64,000 bases of DNA from Paracoccaceae bacterium (GCA_024742455.1 JANSYL010000002.1:372001-436000); one strand, 5' to 3'; counted from the stretch's first letter, positions 18,968 to 29,822 are shown. Numbers and translations: made by a program. Notes: generated by a model not told the origin, from the letters alone.

Positions 18968-20109
18968 AGCTTGATCTGCCATGGATGGATCACCCCGGCA
19001 CCCGCGCCGTGACCGCCGCGCTGGGCAAGGCGCATCAGGTCTATTTCGTCGGTGGCTGCGTGCGCAACGGCCTGTTGGGCCGGCCGGTCGATGACATCGA
19101 CATCGCCACCGATGCCACGCCCGACCAGGTGACGGCGCTGGCCGAAGGGGCCGGGCTGAAACCCGTGCCCACGGGGGCCGATCATGGCACCGTCACCGTG
19201 GTGGCCGGGGGCCGGGCGCATGAGGTGACGACCTTCCGCAGGGACATCGCCACCGATGGCCGCCGTGCCGAGGTGCGGTTCGCCACCGACATGGCCGAGG
19301 ATGCCGCGCGGCGCGATTTCACGATCAACGCGCTTTATGCCGATCCCGAAGGCAGGGTGCATGACCCGAACGGGCAGGGGCTGGAGGACCTGGCCGCGCG
19401 CCGGGTGCGCTTCATCGGGGACGCGAATGCCCGCGTGACCGAGGATTACCTGCGCATCCTGCGATTTTTCCGGTTCCATGCATGGTATGCCGACCCGGAG
19501 GGCGGGCTGGATGCCGAGGGGCTGGCCGCCGCCGCGCGTCATGCCGATGGCCTGGCGCGGATTTCGCGCGAACGCATCGGGGCCGAGATGAAGAAACTGC
19601 TGGTCGCACCTGACCCGGCGCCAGCGGTCGCGGCGATGGCGGCCTCGGGCGTGCTGGCGCAGGTGTTGCCGGGGGCGGATCCGGGACTGTTGCCGGTTCT
19701 GACCCATCTTGATGCGGACCATCCCGCCGACCCGATCCGGCGGCTGGCGGCAATCGGCGGGCAGGACGTGGCACGGGCCCTGCGCCTGAGCGGGGCCGAG
19801 GCCAAGCGGCGCGACCTGCTGATCGCGGGCTGGTCCGGACCCGCAGGCCCCGCCGAACTGGGCTATCGCCAAGGGGCGGAGGCGGGGCGCGATATCGTGC
19901 TCTTGCGTGCGACGCAGGCGCCGGCCGATCTGCAAGCCGCGCTGTCGGATGTCGCGCGGGGGGCTGAGGCTCGGTTTCCCGTCACCGCCGCCGACCTGAT
20001 GCCCCGGCTTGCCGGGGCCGCGCTGGGCCGGCGGCTGAAGACGCTCGAAGACCGCTGGATCGCGTCGGATTTCACCCTCGACAAGGCCGCCTTGCTCGAC
20101 ACGCCCTGA
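18964..20109 (+). CDS. cca: CCA tRNA nucleotidyltransferase
   Basis: This class II nucleotidyltransferase adds or repairs the CCA end of tRNAs. The 381-residue protein has the GG motif VGGCVRNGLLG and catalytic DIDIATDA near residue 40, followed by RRDFTINALY and EDYLRILRFFRFHAWY, in the order of the Pol-beta-superfamily head and tRNA-binding domains. The start at 18964 (MKLDLPWMDHPGTRAV) overlaps the NUDIX stop by 4 bp. The C-terminal third (residues 240-381) is divergent, as is usual for alphaproteobacterial members. Confidence 0.94.
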   Translation: MKLDLPWMDHPGTRAVTAALGKAHQVYFVGGCVRNGLLGRPVDDIDIATDATPDQVTALAEGAGLKPVPTGADHGTVTVVAGGRAHEVTTFRRDIATDGRRAEVRFATDMAEDAARRDFTINALYADPEGRVHDPNGQGLEDLAARRVRFIGDANARVTEDYLRILRFFRFHAWYADPEGGLDAEGLAAAARHADGLARISRERIGAEMKKLLVAPDPAPAVAAMAASGVLAQVLPGADPGLLPVLTHLDADHPADPIRRLAAIGGQDVARALRLSGAEAKRRDLLIAGWSGPAGPAELGYRQGAEAGRDIVLLRATQAPADLQAALSDVARGAEARFPVTAADLMPRLAGAALGRRLKTLEDRWIASDFTLDKAALLDTP

Positions 20110-20177
20110 CCGCGGCGCATGGCTTTTGCCGCGCACCGGGCCTATATGCGGGCCAACCCCAAGCGACGGCGCGCCCG

Positions 20178-22034
20178 ATGTTCCGGTTCTTCGAAAACCT
20201 GGTCGATCCCTACGTGGCCTATCCTGAAACGGATGCGCCGCCGCGCAAGCTATGGGCGTTCCTTTGGGATTACGCGCAGCCCTTCCGGGGCGTTTTCGCC
20301 ATCACGGCGGCGATGTCGGTGGTGGTCGCGACGGTCGAGATCGGGCTGATCTGGTATATGGGGCGGCTGGTGGACCTGTTGTCCGAAACGTCCCCGGCGC
20401 AGGTCTTCGCCGATCACGGGGTCGAATTCATCCTCGCCGCGATCTTCGTTCTGGCCCTTCGCCCGCTGATCCAGACCTTCGATGTTCTGCTGCTGAACAA
20501 CGCGATCCTGCCGAATTTCGGCGCACTGATCCGGTGGCGGGCGCACCGGCAGGTGCTGCGCCAGTCGGTGGGATTTTTCGAGAACGATTTCGCGGGGCGC
20601 ATCGCCAACCGCATCATGCAGACACCGACCAGCGCGGGCGACGCGATTTTCCAGGTCTTTGACGCGATCACCTTCGCGCTGGCCTATCTGGTGGGGGCCG
20701 CGATCCTGCTGGCCGATGCGGACCCGAGGCTGGCGGTGCCGCTTCTGATCTGGTTCGCGCTTTACGGGCTGCTGGTGCGCTGGACGATGCGGCGGGTCGG
20801 GCCTGCGTCGAAGGCCGCCGCCGATGCACGGTCGATGACCACGGGCCGCGTCGTGGACAGCTACACCAATATCCATTCGGTCAAGCTGTTCGCCCATCAC
20901 GACCGCGAGGTGGATTACGCGAAAGAAGCGATCGAACACACCCGCCGCACCTTCGGGCGCGAGATGCGCATCTACACGCTGATGGATGTGATGCTGGTGG
21001 CGCTGAACGGGTTTCTGATCGTCGCGGTGGTGGGCTGGGCGCTGTGGCTGTGGAGCGCGGGATCGGCCAGCGTCGGCATCGTCGCCGCCGCCACCGCGCT
21101 GACCCTGCGGCTGAACGCGATGACCGGATGGATCATGTGGGCCGTTTCCACCTTCTTCCGGTCCCTCGGTGTCGTGGCCGAAGGGATGGAGACGATCACC
21201 GAACCCGTCACCCTGACCGATGCGCCGGACGCGAAACCGCTGGCCTTCGGTGCCGGTGAGGTGCGGTTCGACGCGGTCAGCCACCATTACGGGCGCGGCC
21301 GAGGCGGGCTGGACCGGGTGTCTCTGACCATAAGCCCGGGTGAAAAGGTGGGTTTGGTGGGCCGGTCGGGGGCGGGCAAGTCCACGCTCGTGAAACTCCT
21401 CCTGCGGTTCTACGATGCGGAAGGCGGCCGTATCCTGATCGACGATCAGGACATCGCCCGCGTCACCCAGGACAGCCTGCGCCAGCAGATCGGCATGGTG
21501 CAGCAGGACAGCAGCCTGCTGCACCGGTCGGTGCGCGACAACATCCTTTACGGTCGCCCCGATGCGACCGAGGCCGAGATGATCGCTGCCGCGAAACGGG
21601 CCGAGGCGCATGATTTCATCCTCGATCTCGAAGATCCGCAGGGGCGGCGCGGCTATGACGCCCATGTCGGCGAACGCGGCGTGAAACTGTCGGGCGGGCA
21701 ACGCCAGCGCGTGGCGCTGGCCCGGGTGATCCTGAAGGATGCCCCGATCCTGGTGCTGGACGAGGCGACAAGCGCGCTCGACAGCGAGGTCGAGGCCGCG
21801 ATCCAGGATACGCTTTACGGCGTGATGGAGGGCAAGACCGTGATCGCCATCGCGCACCGGCTGTCGACCATCGCCCATATGGACCGGATCGTGGTGATCG
21901 AGGATGGCCGCATCGCCGAGGATGGCCGCCATGACGCGCTTCTGGCGCAAGGCGGGCTATATGCCCGGTTCTGGGCGCGCCAGTCGGGCGGGTTCATCGG
22001 AACGGATGCGGCGGAACTGGGGGCGGCGGAATGA
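20178..22034 (+). CDS. ABC exporter half-transporter (permease-ATPase)
   Basis: The 618-residue protein has an N-terminal six-helix exporter domain (residues about 30-340) and a C-terminal ATPase with Walker A GRSGAGKST near residue 394, signature LSGGQRQR near residue 500, Walker B ILVLDEATSALD and the His switch AIAHRLS. Overall layout is of the MsbA/multidrug/lipid type. It overlaps the next gene by 4 bp, and that gene encodes a second half-transporter, so a heterodimer is likely. The substrate is unknown. Both catalytic sites look intact in this subunit. Confidence 0.93.
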   Translation: MFRFFENLVDPYVAYPETDAPPRKLWAFLWDYAQPFRGVFAITAAMSVVVATVEIGLIWYMGRLVDLLSETSPAQVFADHGVEFILAAIFVLALRPLIQTFDVLLLNNAILPNFGALIRWRAHRQVLRQSVGFFENDFAGRIANRIMQTPTSAGDAIFQVFDAITFALAYLVGAAILLADADPRLAVPLLIWFALYGLLVRWTMRRVGPASKAAADARSMTTGRVVDSYTNIHSVKLFAHHDREVDYAKEAIEHTRRTFGREMRIYTLMDVMLVALNGFLIVAVVGWALWLWSAGSASVGIVAAATALTLRLNAMTGWIMWAVSTFFRSLGVVAEGMETITEPVTLTDAPDAKPLAFGAGEVRFDAVSHHYGRGRGGLDRVSLTISPGEKVGLVGRSGAGKSTLVKLLLRFYDAEGGRILIDDQDIARVTQDSLRQQIGMVQQDSSLLHRSVRDNILYGRPDATEAEMIAAAKRAEAHDFILDLEDPQGRRGYDAHVGERGVKLSGGQRQRVALARVILKDAPILVLDEATSALDSEVEAAIQDTLYGVMEGKTVIAIAHRLSTIAHMDRIVVIEDGRIAEDGRHDALLAQGGLYARFWARQSGGFIGTDAAELGAAE

Positions 22035-23890
22035 CGACGATCATGGGTATCCTGCGATGGCTGGGCAATCTGATCGACGGCTTCCAGCCCGCCGACGGCC
22101 CGCCGCCGCGCACGCTTGCCGCCTTCGTGCGCTGGTGTCTGGCCGGGGCCTGGCCGATTATCCTGCTGGCCGGTCTCGTCTCGGGTCTGGCCGGCATGCT
22201 GGAGGTCGGCGCGGCCTACCTGCTGGGTGTCGTCATCGACAGCGCGGTCAGCACCGCCGACCCCGCCGCCTATTTCGACGATCACCTGTGGCTGATCCTG
22301 GGCTATATCGCCTTTTACCTGATCGCCCGTCCGCTGTTTTTCGGCGTCTCTGCCGCGTTCAACGGCATCGTCTTGCCCCCGAACCTCGCGCCCATGGTGC
22401 AAAGCCGGTTGCACCGCTGGTCGCTGGGCCAGGACGTGACCTTTTTCGACAATGATTTCGCCGGCCGCATCGCGCAGAAACAGGCGCAGACCGCGACCGC
22501 GCTGGTCAATGTCGTGACCGAGGTGATCAATGCCGTCACCTTCGCGATGGCCACCCTGATCGGGGCGGTCGCGATGCTGGCGGTGATCGACTGGCGCATC
22601 GCGGGGGCGCTGGTGGTCTGGCTCGCGCTCTATTTCCTGATGATGTCCTGGTATCTGCCGCGCATCCGCGCCCGGTCTAAAGACCGCGCCGCCGCCCGTG
22701 CCAATGTCACGGGCCAGATCGTGGATACCATCACCAATGTCAAAACCGTCAAGCTGTTCGGCCATACCGAATACGAGGATGAGGCCGCGCTCGATGCCCT
22801 GCGCGGGTTCCGGGAAAAGGCGCTGGCCTTCGGCTACCTGTCCACCGGGTTCCGCTTTGCGCTGATGACGGCGGCCGGGGTCCTGCCTGTGTTCCTCGTG
22901 GTCGGGTCGATCCTTTTGTGGCGCACGGGGTCCGTCACGCCCGGCGAGATCGCCGCGACCGGTGCCATCGCCATGCGCATCGCGCAGATGACCGGCTGGG
23001 TCAGTTTCACCCTGATGGCGATTTTCTCGAATGTGGGCGAGGTCGAGGACGGGATGCGCACACTGACCCCGCCGCACCAGCTGACCGACAAACCCGATGC
23101 GGCCCGCATCGACCGCGCCAGGGGCGAGATCGTCTTCGACAAGGTAAGCTTCGCCTATGGCCGCCAGATCGGCGGGGTCGAGGATGTGTCTCTGCACGTC
23201 GCGCCGGGCGAGAAACTGGGCATCGTGGGGGCCTCGGGTGCGGGGAAATCCACCCTCGTCTCGCTGCTTCTGCGGCTTTACGACACCGAGGCCGGGCGCA
23301 TCACGCTGGACGGGATCGACCTGCGCGATCTGGCCCAGGATAGCCTGCGACAGCAGATTGCAATGGTCACGCAGGAAACCGCGATGTTCAATCGCTCGGC
23401 CTATGCCAACATCCTTTATGGCCGCCCGGACGCGACCGAAGAAGAGGTGATCGCGGCAGCGAAACGCGCGGAGGCGCATGAGTTCATCACCGGCCTGAAG
23501 GATCATCGCGGGCGCGAAGGCTACGAGGCTTTCCTGGGGGAGCGCGGCGTGAAACTGTCCGGCGGCCAGCGGCAGCGCATCGCGCTGGCGCGCGCGTTCC
23601 TGAAAGATGCCCCGGTGCTGGTGCTGGACGAGGCCACAAGCGCATTGGACAGCGAGGTCGAGGCCGCGATCCAGGATACGCTGGCCGACGTGATGGAGGG
23701 CAAGACCGTGATCGCCATCGCGCACCGCCTGTCCACCCTGTCCTCGCTCGACCGGATCGTGGTGCTGAACGATGGCCGGATCGTCGAGGATGGCACCCAT
23801 GCGGACCTTCTGGCCGAGGGCGGGCTTTATGCCCGATACTGGTCGCGGCAATCGGGCGGGTTCATCGGTGTGCAGGAAGCCGCCGAATGA
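22031..23890 (+). CDS. ABC exporter half-transporter, second subunit
   Basis: The 619-residue protein repeats the architecture of its neighbour: transmembrane domain (residues about 35-345) and ATPase with Walker A GASGAGKST, LSGGQRQR, LVLDEATSALD and AIAHRLST. The two proteins are paralogous, with near-identical stretches such as NILYGRPDAT and EAAIQDTL, pointing to an old tandem duplication. The start codon overlaps the upstream stop by 4 bp. A homodimer of each is possible, but coupled translation favours a heterodimer. Confidence 0.93.
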   Translation: MTTIMGILRWLGNLIDGFQPADGPPPRTLAAFVRWCLAGAWPIILLAGLVSGLAGMLEVGAAYLLGVVIDSAVSTADPAAYFDDHLWLILGYIAFYLIARPLFFGVSAAFNGIVLPPNLAPMVQSRLHRWSLGQDVTFFDNDFAGRIAQKQAQTATALVNVVTEVINAVTFAMATLIGAVAMLAVIDWRIAGALVVWLALYFLMMSWYLPRIRARSKDRAAARANVTGQIVDTITNVKTVKLFGHTEYEDEAALDALRGFREKALAFGYLSTGFRFALMTAAGVLPVFLVVGSILLWRTGSVTPGEIAATGAIAMRIAQMTGWVSFTLMAIFSNVGEVEDGMRTLTPPHQLTDKPDAARIDRARGEIVFDKVSFAYGRQIGGVEDVSLHVAPGEKLGIVGASGAGKSTLVSLLLRLYDTEAGRITLDGIDLRDLAQDSLRQQIAMVTQETAMFNRSAYANILYGRPDATEEEVIAAAKRAEAHEFITGLKDHRGREGYEAFLGERGVKLSGGQRQRIALARAFLKDAPVLVLDEATSALDSEVEAAIQDTLADVMEGKTVIAIAHRLSTLSSLDRIVVLNDGRIVEDGTHADLLAEGGLYARYWSRQSGGFIGVQEAAE

Positions 23891-23959
23891 CCGGGGTTGC
23901 GACCATCTTGCGCGACGGCGGGCTTTGGCCCATCTGAGGGAAAACCGCCGGGGATCCCG

Positions 23960-24748
23960 ATGACCGATACCGCGCCCACCGATCGTTCCTTCCGCACCCG
24001 TCTCGGCGACTGGATCGAAAGCGCGCCGGTGCGCAACACGATCATCGGCATCATCATGTTCAACGCGGTCATCCTGGGGCTGGAAACCTCGCCCAGCGTG
24101 ATGGAGGCGGCCGGGCCGCTGGTTCTGGCGCTCGACCGGGCGTGCCTGACCATCTTCGTGATCGAGATCGCGCTGAAACTGATCGCGTTCGGCCCGCGCT
24201 TTTTCCGGTCGGGCTGGAACCTTTTCGATTTCATCATCGTGGGCATCGCGCTTCTGCCCGCCACGCAGGGGTTGTCGGTGCTGCGCGCGCTGCGGATTCT
24301 GCGGGTGCTCAGGATCGTGTCGGCGGTGCCCAGCCTGCGCCGCGTGGTTGAGGGGCTGTTCAACGCCCTGCCCGGCATGGGGTCGGTGTTCCTGCTGATG
24401 TCGGTGCTGTTCTATATCGGCGCGGTGATGGCCACGAAACTGTTCGCGGCCAGCTTCCCCGACTGGTTCGGCACCATCGGCGCGTCGCTTTACACCCTGT
24501 TCCAGATCATGACGCTGGAAAGCTGGTCGATGGGCATCGTGCGCCCGGTGCTGGACGTCTATCCCTATGCCTGGCTGTTTTTCGTGCCCTTCATCATGGT
24601 GACGACCTTCGCGGTGGTGAACCTGATCGTGGGCCTCGTGGTGAACTCGATGCAGGACGCCCATTCCGCCGAATCGAACGCCGCGACGGATGCCTATCGC
24701 GACGAGGTGCTGGAACGGCTGAGGAAGATCGAGGAAAAGCTGAAATAG
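23960..24748 (+). CDS. Bacterial voltage-gated sodium channel (NaChBac/Nav family)
   Basis: The 262-residue inner-membrane protein is a one-domain six-helix channel. S4 carries four arginines at every third position (R109, R112, R115, R118 in RALRILRVLRIV). The pore loop has FQIMTLESWSMG (filter TLESWS at residues 185-190), the sodium-selective signature of the NaChBac family rather than potassium TVGYG. S6 is VNLIVGLVVNSMQ, and a C-terminal coiled coil (YRDEVLERLRKIEEKLK) fits the tetramerisation helix. The start at 23960 is preferred over the upstream frame. Four subunits should form the channel. A role in Na+ signalling, pH response or motility is known or proposed for relatives and is inference here. 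Confidence 0.92.
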   Translation: MTDTAPTDRSFRTRLGDWIESAPVRNTIIGIIMFNAVILGLETSPSVMEAAGPLVLALDRACLTIFVIEIALKLIAFGPRFFRSGWNLFDFIIVGIALLPATQGLSVLRALRILRVLRIVSAVPSLRRVVEGLFNALPGMGSVFLLMSVLFYIGAVMATKLFAASFPDWFGTIGASLYTLFQIMTLESWSMGIVRPVLDVYPYAWLFFVPFIMVTTFAVVNLIVGLVVNSMQDAHSAESNAATDAYRDEVLERLRKIEEKLK

Positions 24749-24873
24749 GCCGGGTGTTCAGCCCGTGCCGCTATCAGGCGGCGAACCCATGCGGTTCTGA
24801 CTTGCGGCAGATCAAGGACATCCGCGCCCGGCCCCGGCAGACTGCCCGTGTTCATCATGAGTAGGATTGCCCC

Positions 24874-25068
24874 ATGACCATCACACGCAACCTTGCCCAA
24901 TGGGACCGCGCGGCACGTTTCGCCCTTGGCCTTCTGCTGATCGTTCTTGCCTATGCCGGCATTGTCGGCCCGTGGGGATATGTCGGCGCGATCTTCCTGG
25001 CCACTGCGGTCATGAATTTCTGCCCGCTTTACCGCGTACTGGGTTTCAAGACCTGCACGGACTGCTGA
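24874..25068 (+). CDS. DUF2892 small membrane protein
   Basis: The 64-residue protein has two hydrophobic helices (residues about 15-30 and 35-52) and the conserved NFCPLYRVLGFKTC segment ending in a Cys pair (CTDC). This matches DUF2892, the membrane domain found alone or fused to rhodanese in YgaP. The Cys residues may take part in thiol or sulfur chemistry; there is no rhodanese neighbour. It stands alone, convergent with dxs 32 bp downstream. Confidence 0.85.
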   Translation: MTITRNLAQWDRAARFALGLLLIVLAYAGIVGPWGYVGAIFLATAVMNFCPLYRVLGFKTCTDC

Positions 25069-25100
25069 GGCGCCCGGAAGATCTGCAGATAAACGCCCCC

Positions 25101-27026
25101 TCAGGCGCGTTGTGAAATCTGCGCGACCCCCAGGGTGCTGAGCACCTTCGCCTCGATATCCGCCGCGTTCATCCCGGCCACGGCATACATGTCTGTCGCG
25201 CTCGCCTGATCGATGAAGATATCGGGCAGGACCATCGACCGGAATTTCAGCCCTGTGTCGAAAACGCCTTCCTCGGCCAGAAGCTGCGCGACATGGCTGC
25301 CGAAGCCGCCGATGGCGCCTTCCTCCAGCGTGATCAGCGCCTCATGGTGGCGGGCAAGCTGCAGGATCAGGTCGCGGTCGAGCGGCTTGGCGAACCGGGC
25401 ATCAGCCACCGTGGGGGTGATGCCCCGCGCGCCGAGGTTTTCCGCCGCCTCGCCCACCTCTTTCAGGCGGGTGCCGAAATTCAGGATCGCCACCCGGTTG
25501 CCTTCGGCGATGATGCGGCCGCGGCCGATCTCGAGCACCTCGCCGCGTTCGGGCATGGTCACGCCCACGCCTTCGCCGCGCGGAAAGCGGAAGGCCGATG
25601 GCCGGTCGTCGATGGCAATGGCGGTGCGCACCATGTGCACCAGCTCGGCTTCGTCCGCCGCGGCCATCACCACGAAGCCCGGCAGGTTCGCGAGGTAGGC
25701 GATGTCGAAACTGCCGGCATGGGTCGCGCCATCGGCGCCCACCAGCCCGGCCCTGTCGATGGCGAAGCGCACCGGCAGCCGCTGGATCGCCACGTCATGG
25801 ACCACCTGGTCATAGCCGCGCTGCAGGAAGGTGGAATACAGGGCGCAGACCGGTTTCAGCCCGCCCGCCGCCATCCCGGCGGCAAAGGTCACCGCGTGCT
25901 GTTCGGCGATGCCGACATCGAAACAGCGGTCCGGAAAGCGTTCAGCGAACAGGTTCAATCCCGTCCCATCCGGCATCGCGGCGGTGACGGCGGTGATCTG
26001 GCGGTCGTCTTCGGCCTCGCGGATGAGGCTTTCGGCGAAGACCCGGGTGTAGGAGGGGGCATTCGACGGCGGTTTCGACTGTTTGCCGGTGGCGATGTCG
26101 AATTTCGCGGTCGCATGCCCGCCATCGGGCTTGCCCTCGGCATGGATGTATCCCTTGCCCTTCTTGGTGATCGCATGGATCAGCATCGGGCCATCCGCCC
26201 GCGCCTTGACCGTGCGCAGAACGGCCAGAAGCTGTTCCATGTCATGCCCGTCGATGGGTCCGAGATAGGAAAAGCCCAGCTCCTCGAACAGCGTGCCGCC
26301 CACGGTCGCGGATTTCAGCAGTTCCTTGGCCCGGCGCGCGCCTTCCTGAAACGGCTCGGGCAGCAGCTTGACCGCGCCCTTGGCCGCAGCCTTCAGTTCT
26401 TGGAACGGTGCGCCCGCGTAAAGCCGCGACAGGTAGGACGACATCGCCCCGGTCGGCGGCGCGATGGACATCTCGTTGTCGTTCAGGATCACGATCAGCC
26501 GCTTGCCCATATGGCCCGCGTTGTTCATCGCCTCATAGGCCATGCCCGCGCTCATCGCGCCATCGCCGATCACCGCGATCACGTCGCCATGGCCGGTGTC
26601 GCAATCCCCGCCCAGATCGCGCGCCACGGCAAAGCCCAGCCCAGCCGAGATACTGGTCGAAGAATGCGCCGCCCCGAACGGGTCATAGGGGCTTTCGGAA
26701 CGCTTGGTGAAGCCGGACAACCCGTCCTTCTGCCGGATCGTCAGCATCCGGTCGCGGCGGCCTGTCAGGATCTTGTGAGGGTAGCACTGATGGCTGACAT
26801 CCCAGATCAGCTTGTCGCGCGGCGTGTCGAACACGGCGTGCAGCGCCACCGTCATCTCCACCACGCCCAGCCCGGCCCCGAAATGGCCGCCAGTCTGGCT
26901 GACCGACCAGATCATGTCCGACCGCACCTCGCGGGCCAGCGCCTGCAATTCCGCATCGCTGAGGCGCTTGAGGTCCGCGGGCATCGCGACGCGGTCGAGG
27001 ATCGGGGTCTGGGGGCGGTCGGGCAT
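25101..27026 (-). CDS. dxs: 1-deoxy-D-xylulose-5-phosphate synthase
   Basis: DXS joins pyruvate and glyceraldehyde-3-phosphate using thiamine diphosphate, the first and flux-limiting step of the MEP isoprenoid pathway. The 641-residue protein has the ThDP motif [15 protein letters not shown] near residue 155, the transketolase central domain ([10 protein letters not shown]) and the C-terminal transketolase-like domain. Full length for the family. It lies 18 bp downstream of the polyprenyl synthase gene on the same strand, giving an xseB-polyprenyl synthase-dxs operon that feeds quinone, undecaprenol and carotenoid supply. Confidence 0.97.
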   Translation of the reverse strand: MPDRPQTPILDRVAMPADLKRLSDAELQALAREVRSDMIWSVSQTGGHFGAGLGVVEMTVALHAVFDTPRDKLIWDVSHQCYPHKILTGRRDRMLTIRQKDGLSGFTKRSESPYDPFGAAHSSTSISAGLGFAVARDLGGDCDTGHGDVIAVIGDGAMSAGMAYEAMNNAGHMGKRLIVILNDNEMSIAPPTGAMSSYLSRLYAGAPFQELKAAAKGAVKLLPEPFQEGARRAKELLKSATVGGTLFEELGFSYLGPIDGHDMEQLLAVLRTVKARADGPMLIHAITKKGKGYIHAEGKPDGGHATAKFDIATGKQSKPPSNAPSYTRVFAESLIREAEDDRQITAVTAAMPDGTGLNLFAERFPDRCFDVGIAEQHAVTFAAGMAAGGLKPVCALYSTFLQRGYDQVVHDVAIQRLPVRFAIDRAGLVGADGATHAGSFDIAYLANLPGFVVMAAADEAELVHMVRTAIAIDDRPSAFRFPRGEGVGVTMPERGEVLEIGRGRIIAEGNRVAILNFGTRLKEVGEAAENLGARGITPTVADARFAKPLDRDLILQLARHHEALITLEEGAIGGFGSHVAQLLAEEGVFDTGLKFRSMVLPDIFIDQASATDMYAVAGMNAADIEAKVLSTLGVAQISQRA

Positions 27027-27044
27027 CTGTCAGGTCACGTCAAT

Positions 27045-27911
27045 CTATCGGTCACGGGCAATAATGTAATCGGCCAGGCCGCGCAGAACCTGCGCCTTTT
27101 CGCCATAGGGGGCGAGGGCATCCTTGGCCTCAATGACGAGGACGGCGGCGCGCGCCTTCGCCCCGTCCACGCCCAGATGCGACACGAAGGTGGCCTTGCC
27201 CGCCTCGGCATCCTTGCGCAGGGCCTTGCCCGCCGTTTCGGCATCGCCTTCGACATCCAGAAGATCATCGGCGATCTGGAAGGCCAGCCCGATGGCGCGG
27301 GCATAGGCGGTCAGCGGCGCGGCGTCGGCCCGGCCCAGGATCGCGCCCGCCTCGGCCGGCCATTCGATCAGCCGCCCGGTCTTGTTGCGCTGCAGCGCGG
27401 TGATCTCGTCGAGGCTCAGGGCGCGGCCCGCGCTTTCGGCGGCGATATCCTGCGCCTGACCCAGCACCATGCCCGCCGCGCCCGAGGCCCGGGCAAGGCT
27501 GCGCATCAGCGCCACGCGCTGCGCATCGTCCCCGGCATCGGGATGGCCGAGCAATTCGAAGGCCAGCGTCTGCAACGCGTCCCCGGCCAGCACCGCCGTC
27601 GCCTCGTCCCATCTGACATGCACCGTGGGCTGCCCGCGCCTGAGACCATCGTCGTCCATGCAGGGCAGGTCGTCATGGACAAGGCTGTAGGCATGCACGC
27701 ATTCCACGGCGCTGGCCGAAAAAAGGGCCTGCGCCTGCGCCACGTCGAAAAGCCTTGCCGTCTCCAGCACCAGGAACCCCCGCAGCCGCTTGCCGCCATC
27801 CGTGGCATAGCGCATGCCCTGCGCGACCCGGTCATCGCCGAAGGCGGCCAGTTGCGCCGAAAGATGCGCGCCGATGGCGGTCTGGGCCGCCGCAAGCGCC
27901 TGCACGAACAT
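27045..27911 (-). CDS. ispA: Polyprenyl synthetase (farnesyl/geranylgeranyl diphosphate synthase)
   Basis: The 288-residue enzyme condenses IPP with allylic diphosphates. Both Asp-rich motifs are present: LVHDDLPCMDDD (FARM, near residue 82) and FQIADDLLDVEGD (SARM, near residue 222), plus GGKRLRG near residue 40. Chain length is not set by sequence alone; C15 is the usual product for this operon position, so ispA is given with some caution. It lies 5 bp after xseB and 18 bp before dxs. Confidence 0.92.
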   Translation of the reverse strand: MFVQALAAAQTAIGAHLSAQLAAFGDDRVAQGMRYATDGGKRLRGFLVLETARLFDVAQAQALFSASAVECVHAYSLVHDDLPCMDDDGLRRGQPTVHVRWDEATAVLAGDALQTLAFELLGHPDAGDDAQRVALMRSLARASGAAGMVLGQAQDIAAESAGRALSLDEITALQRNKTGRLIEWPAEAGAILGRADAAPLTAYARAIGLAFQIADDLLDVEGDAETAGKALRKDAEAGKATFVSHLGVDGAKARAAVLVIEAKDALAPYGEKAQVLRGLADYIIARDR

Positions 27912-27916
27912 CGGCG

Positions 27917-28158
27917 TCAGAGACCTTCGACAGGTGTCGTGCCGGTGGGCTGCCCCTCGGCGTTGAGGGTGATCTGGGCGACCTTTTCCTCGGCCTCTTT
28001 CAGCTTGGCCTCGCAGCGCGCCTTCAGCTTGGCCCCCCGTTCGTAGAGCTTGATCGACTCCTCCAGCGCCACCTCGCTGCCGTCCAGCCGTGCCACGACA
28101 TCCTCGAGGGCGCGGATCGCCTCTTCGAAGCTCATCTTCTCGATGGGTTTGTCATCGC

Positions 28159-28162
<4 letters not shown>
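27917..28162 (-). CDS. xseB: Exodeoxyribonuclease VII small subunit
   Basis: The 81-residue protein is the small subunit of ExoVII, which degrades single-stranded DNA together with XseA (not in the window). The family helix pair is visible as SFEEAIRALEDVVARLDGSEVALEESIKLYERGAKL (ending in CEAKLKEAEEKV), the full XseB domain. Its start overlaps the stop of the histone-deacetylase gene by 4 bp. Placement before ispA and dxs is a common bacterial operon. Confidence 0.95.
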
Positions 28163-29094
<932 letters not shown>

Positions 29095-29108
29095 CGGGGG
29101 TCCGTCTG

Positions 29109-29822
29109 TCAGTCGGGGGCCAGCATGTAGCCCGCGCCCCGCACCGTCTGCAGGTAACGCGGCTGTTTCGGGTTGATCTCGATCTTGCGCCGCAGGCGGG
29201 TGATCTGCACGTCGACTGCGCGTTCCTGCACCGTTTCGCCCAGCCCGCCCTTGTCGCGGTTCAGCATGCCGACCAGGTCGCTCCTGCTGATCGCCGCGCC
29301 CGGCTGGGCGGAAAAGATGCGCATCAGCGCGGCCTCGGTCGCGGTCAGGCGGATCGGGTCATTGCCCTGCCGCAGTTCGCCGCGTTCGAGGTCATAGCGG
29401 ATCGGGCCCAGATGCAGGACCTGCGGGGTGTCATGGGCATCGGTCGCGGCGGGCATCCGGCGCAGGATGGCGTTGATCCGCAGCAGCAGTTCCTTGGGTT
29501 CGAAGGGTTTGGCGAGGTAATCGTCGGCCCCCGCTTCCAGCCCGGAAATCCGGTCCTCGGCCTCGCCCTTGGCGGTCAGAAGCAGGATCGGCGTCGTGTG
29601 GGTCCGCCGCAGGTCGCGGCACAGGTCCAGCCCGCTTTCGCCGGGCATCATCACGTCGAGCACCACCATGTCGAAGGCCAGCCCCTCCATCAGGCGGCGG
29701 GCATGGGCGGCGTCGCGCGCGACAGAGGTCATGAATCCGTTGCGGATCAGGAATTTCTGCAACAGCCCGCGAATGCGTTCGTCATCGTCGACGATCAGCA
29801 GATGCGCGCCAATATCCATCAT
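29109..29822 (-). CDS. petR: OmpR-family response regulator (PetR-like)
   Basis: The 237-residue regulator has a receiver domain (acidic pocket IVDDDERIRG, phospho-Asp in VVLDVMMPGESG near residue 55, Lys in LAKPFEPKELL) and an OmpR/PhoB winged helix (residues about 135-235, ending QTVRGAGYML). It is overlapped by 4 bp with a MarR-type gene just upstream. That pair is the arrangement of petP-petR in Rhodobacter, where they are tied to cytochrome bc1 expression; the identification rests on family and order, not on alignment. No histidine kinase is adjacent. Confidence 0.85.
   Translation of the reverse strand: MMDIGAHLLIVDDDERIRGLLQKFLIRNGFMTSVARDAAHARRLMEGLAFDMVVLDVMMPGESGLDLCRDLRRTHTTPILLLTAKGEAEDRISGLEAGADDYLAKPFEPKELLLRINAILRRMPAATDAHDTPQVLHLGPIRYDLERGELRQGNDPIRLTATEAALMRIFSAQPGAAISRSDLVGMLNRDKGGLGETVQERAVDVQITRLRRKIEINPKQPRYLQTVRGAGYMLAPD

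Noticed and set aside
21815-24664. 949-codon minus-strand open frame across the ABC exporters and channel
   Set aside because: His/Arg/Gln-rich and low-complexity, antisense to three well-supported genes.
25081-25090. ATCTGCAGAT palindrome between the DUF2892 and dxs genes
   Set aside because: A 10-bp palindrome with no spacer or T run; no nearby promoter, so neither a terminator nor a convincing operator.
25293-28046. 917-codon plus-strand open frame opposite dxs, the polyprenyl synthase and xseB
   Set aside because: Antisense to three conserved genes; composition is a reverse-complement shadow.
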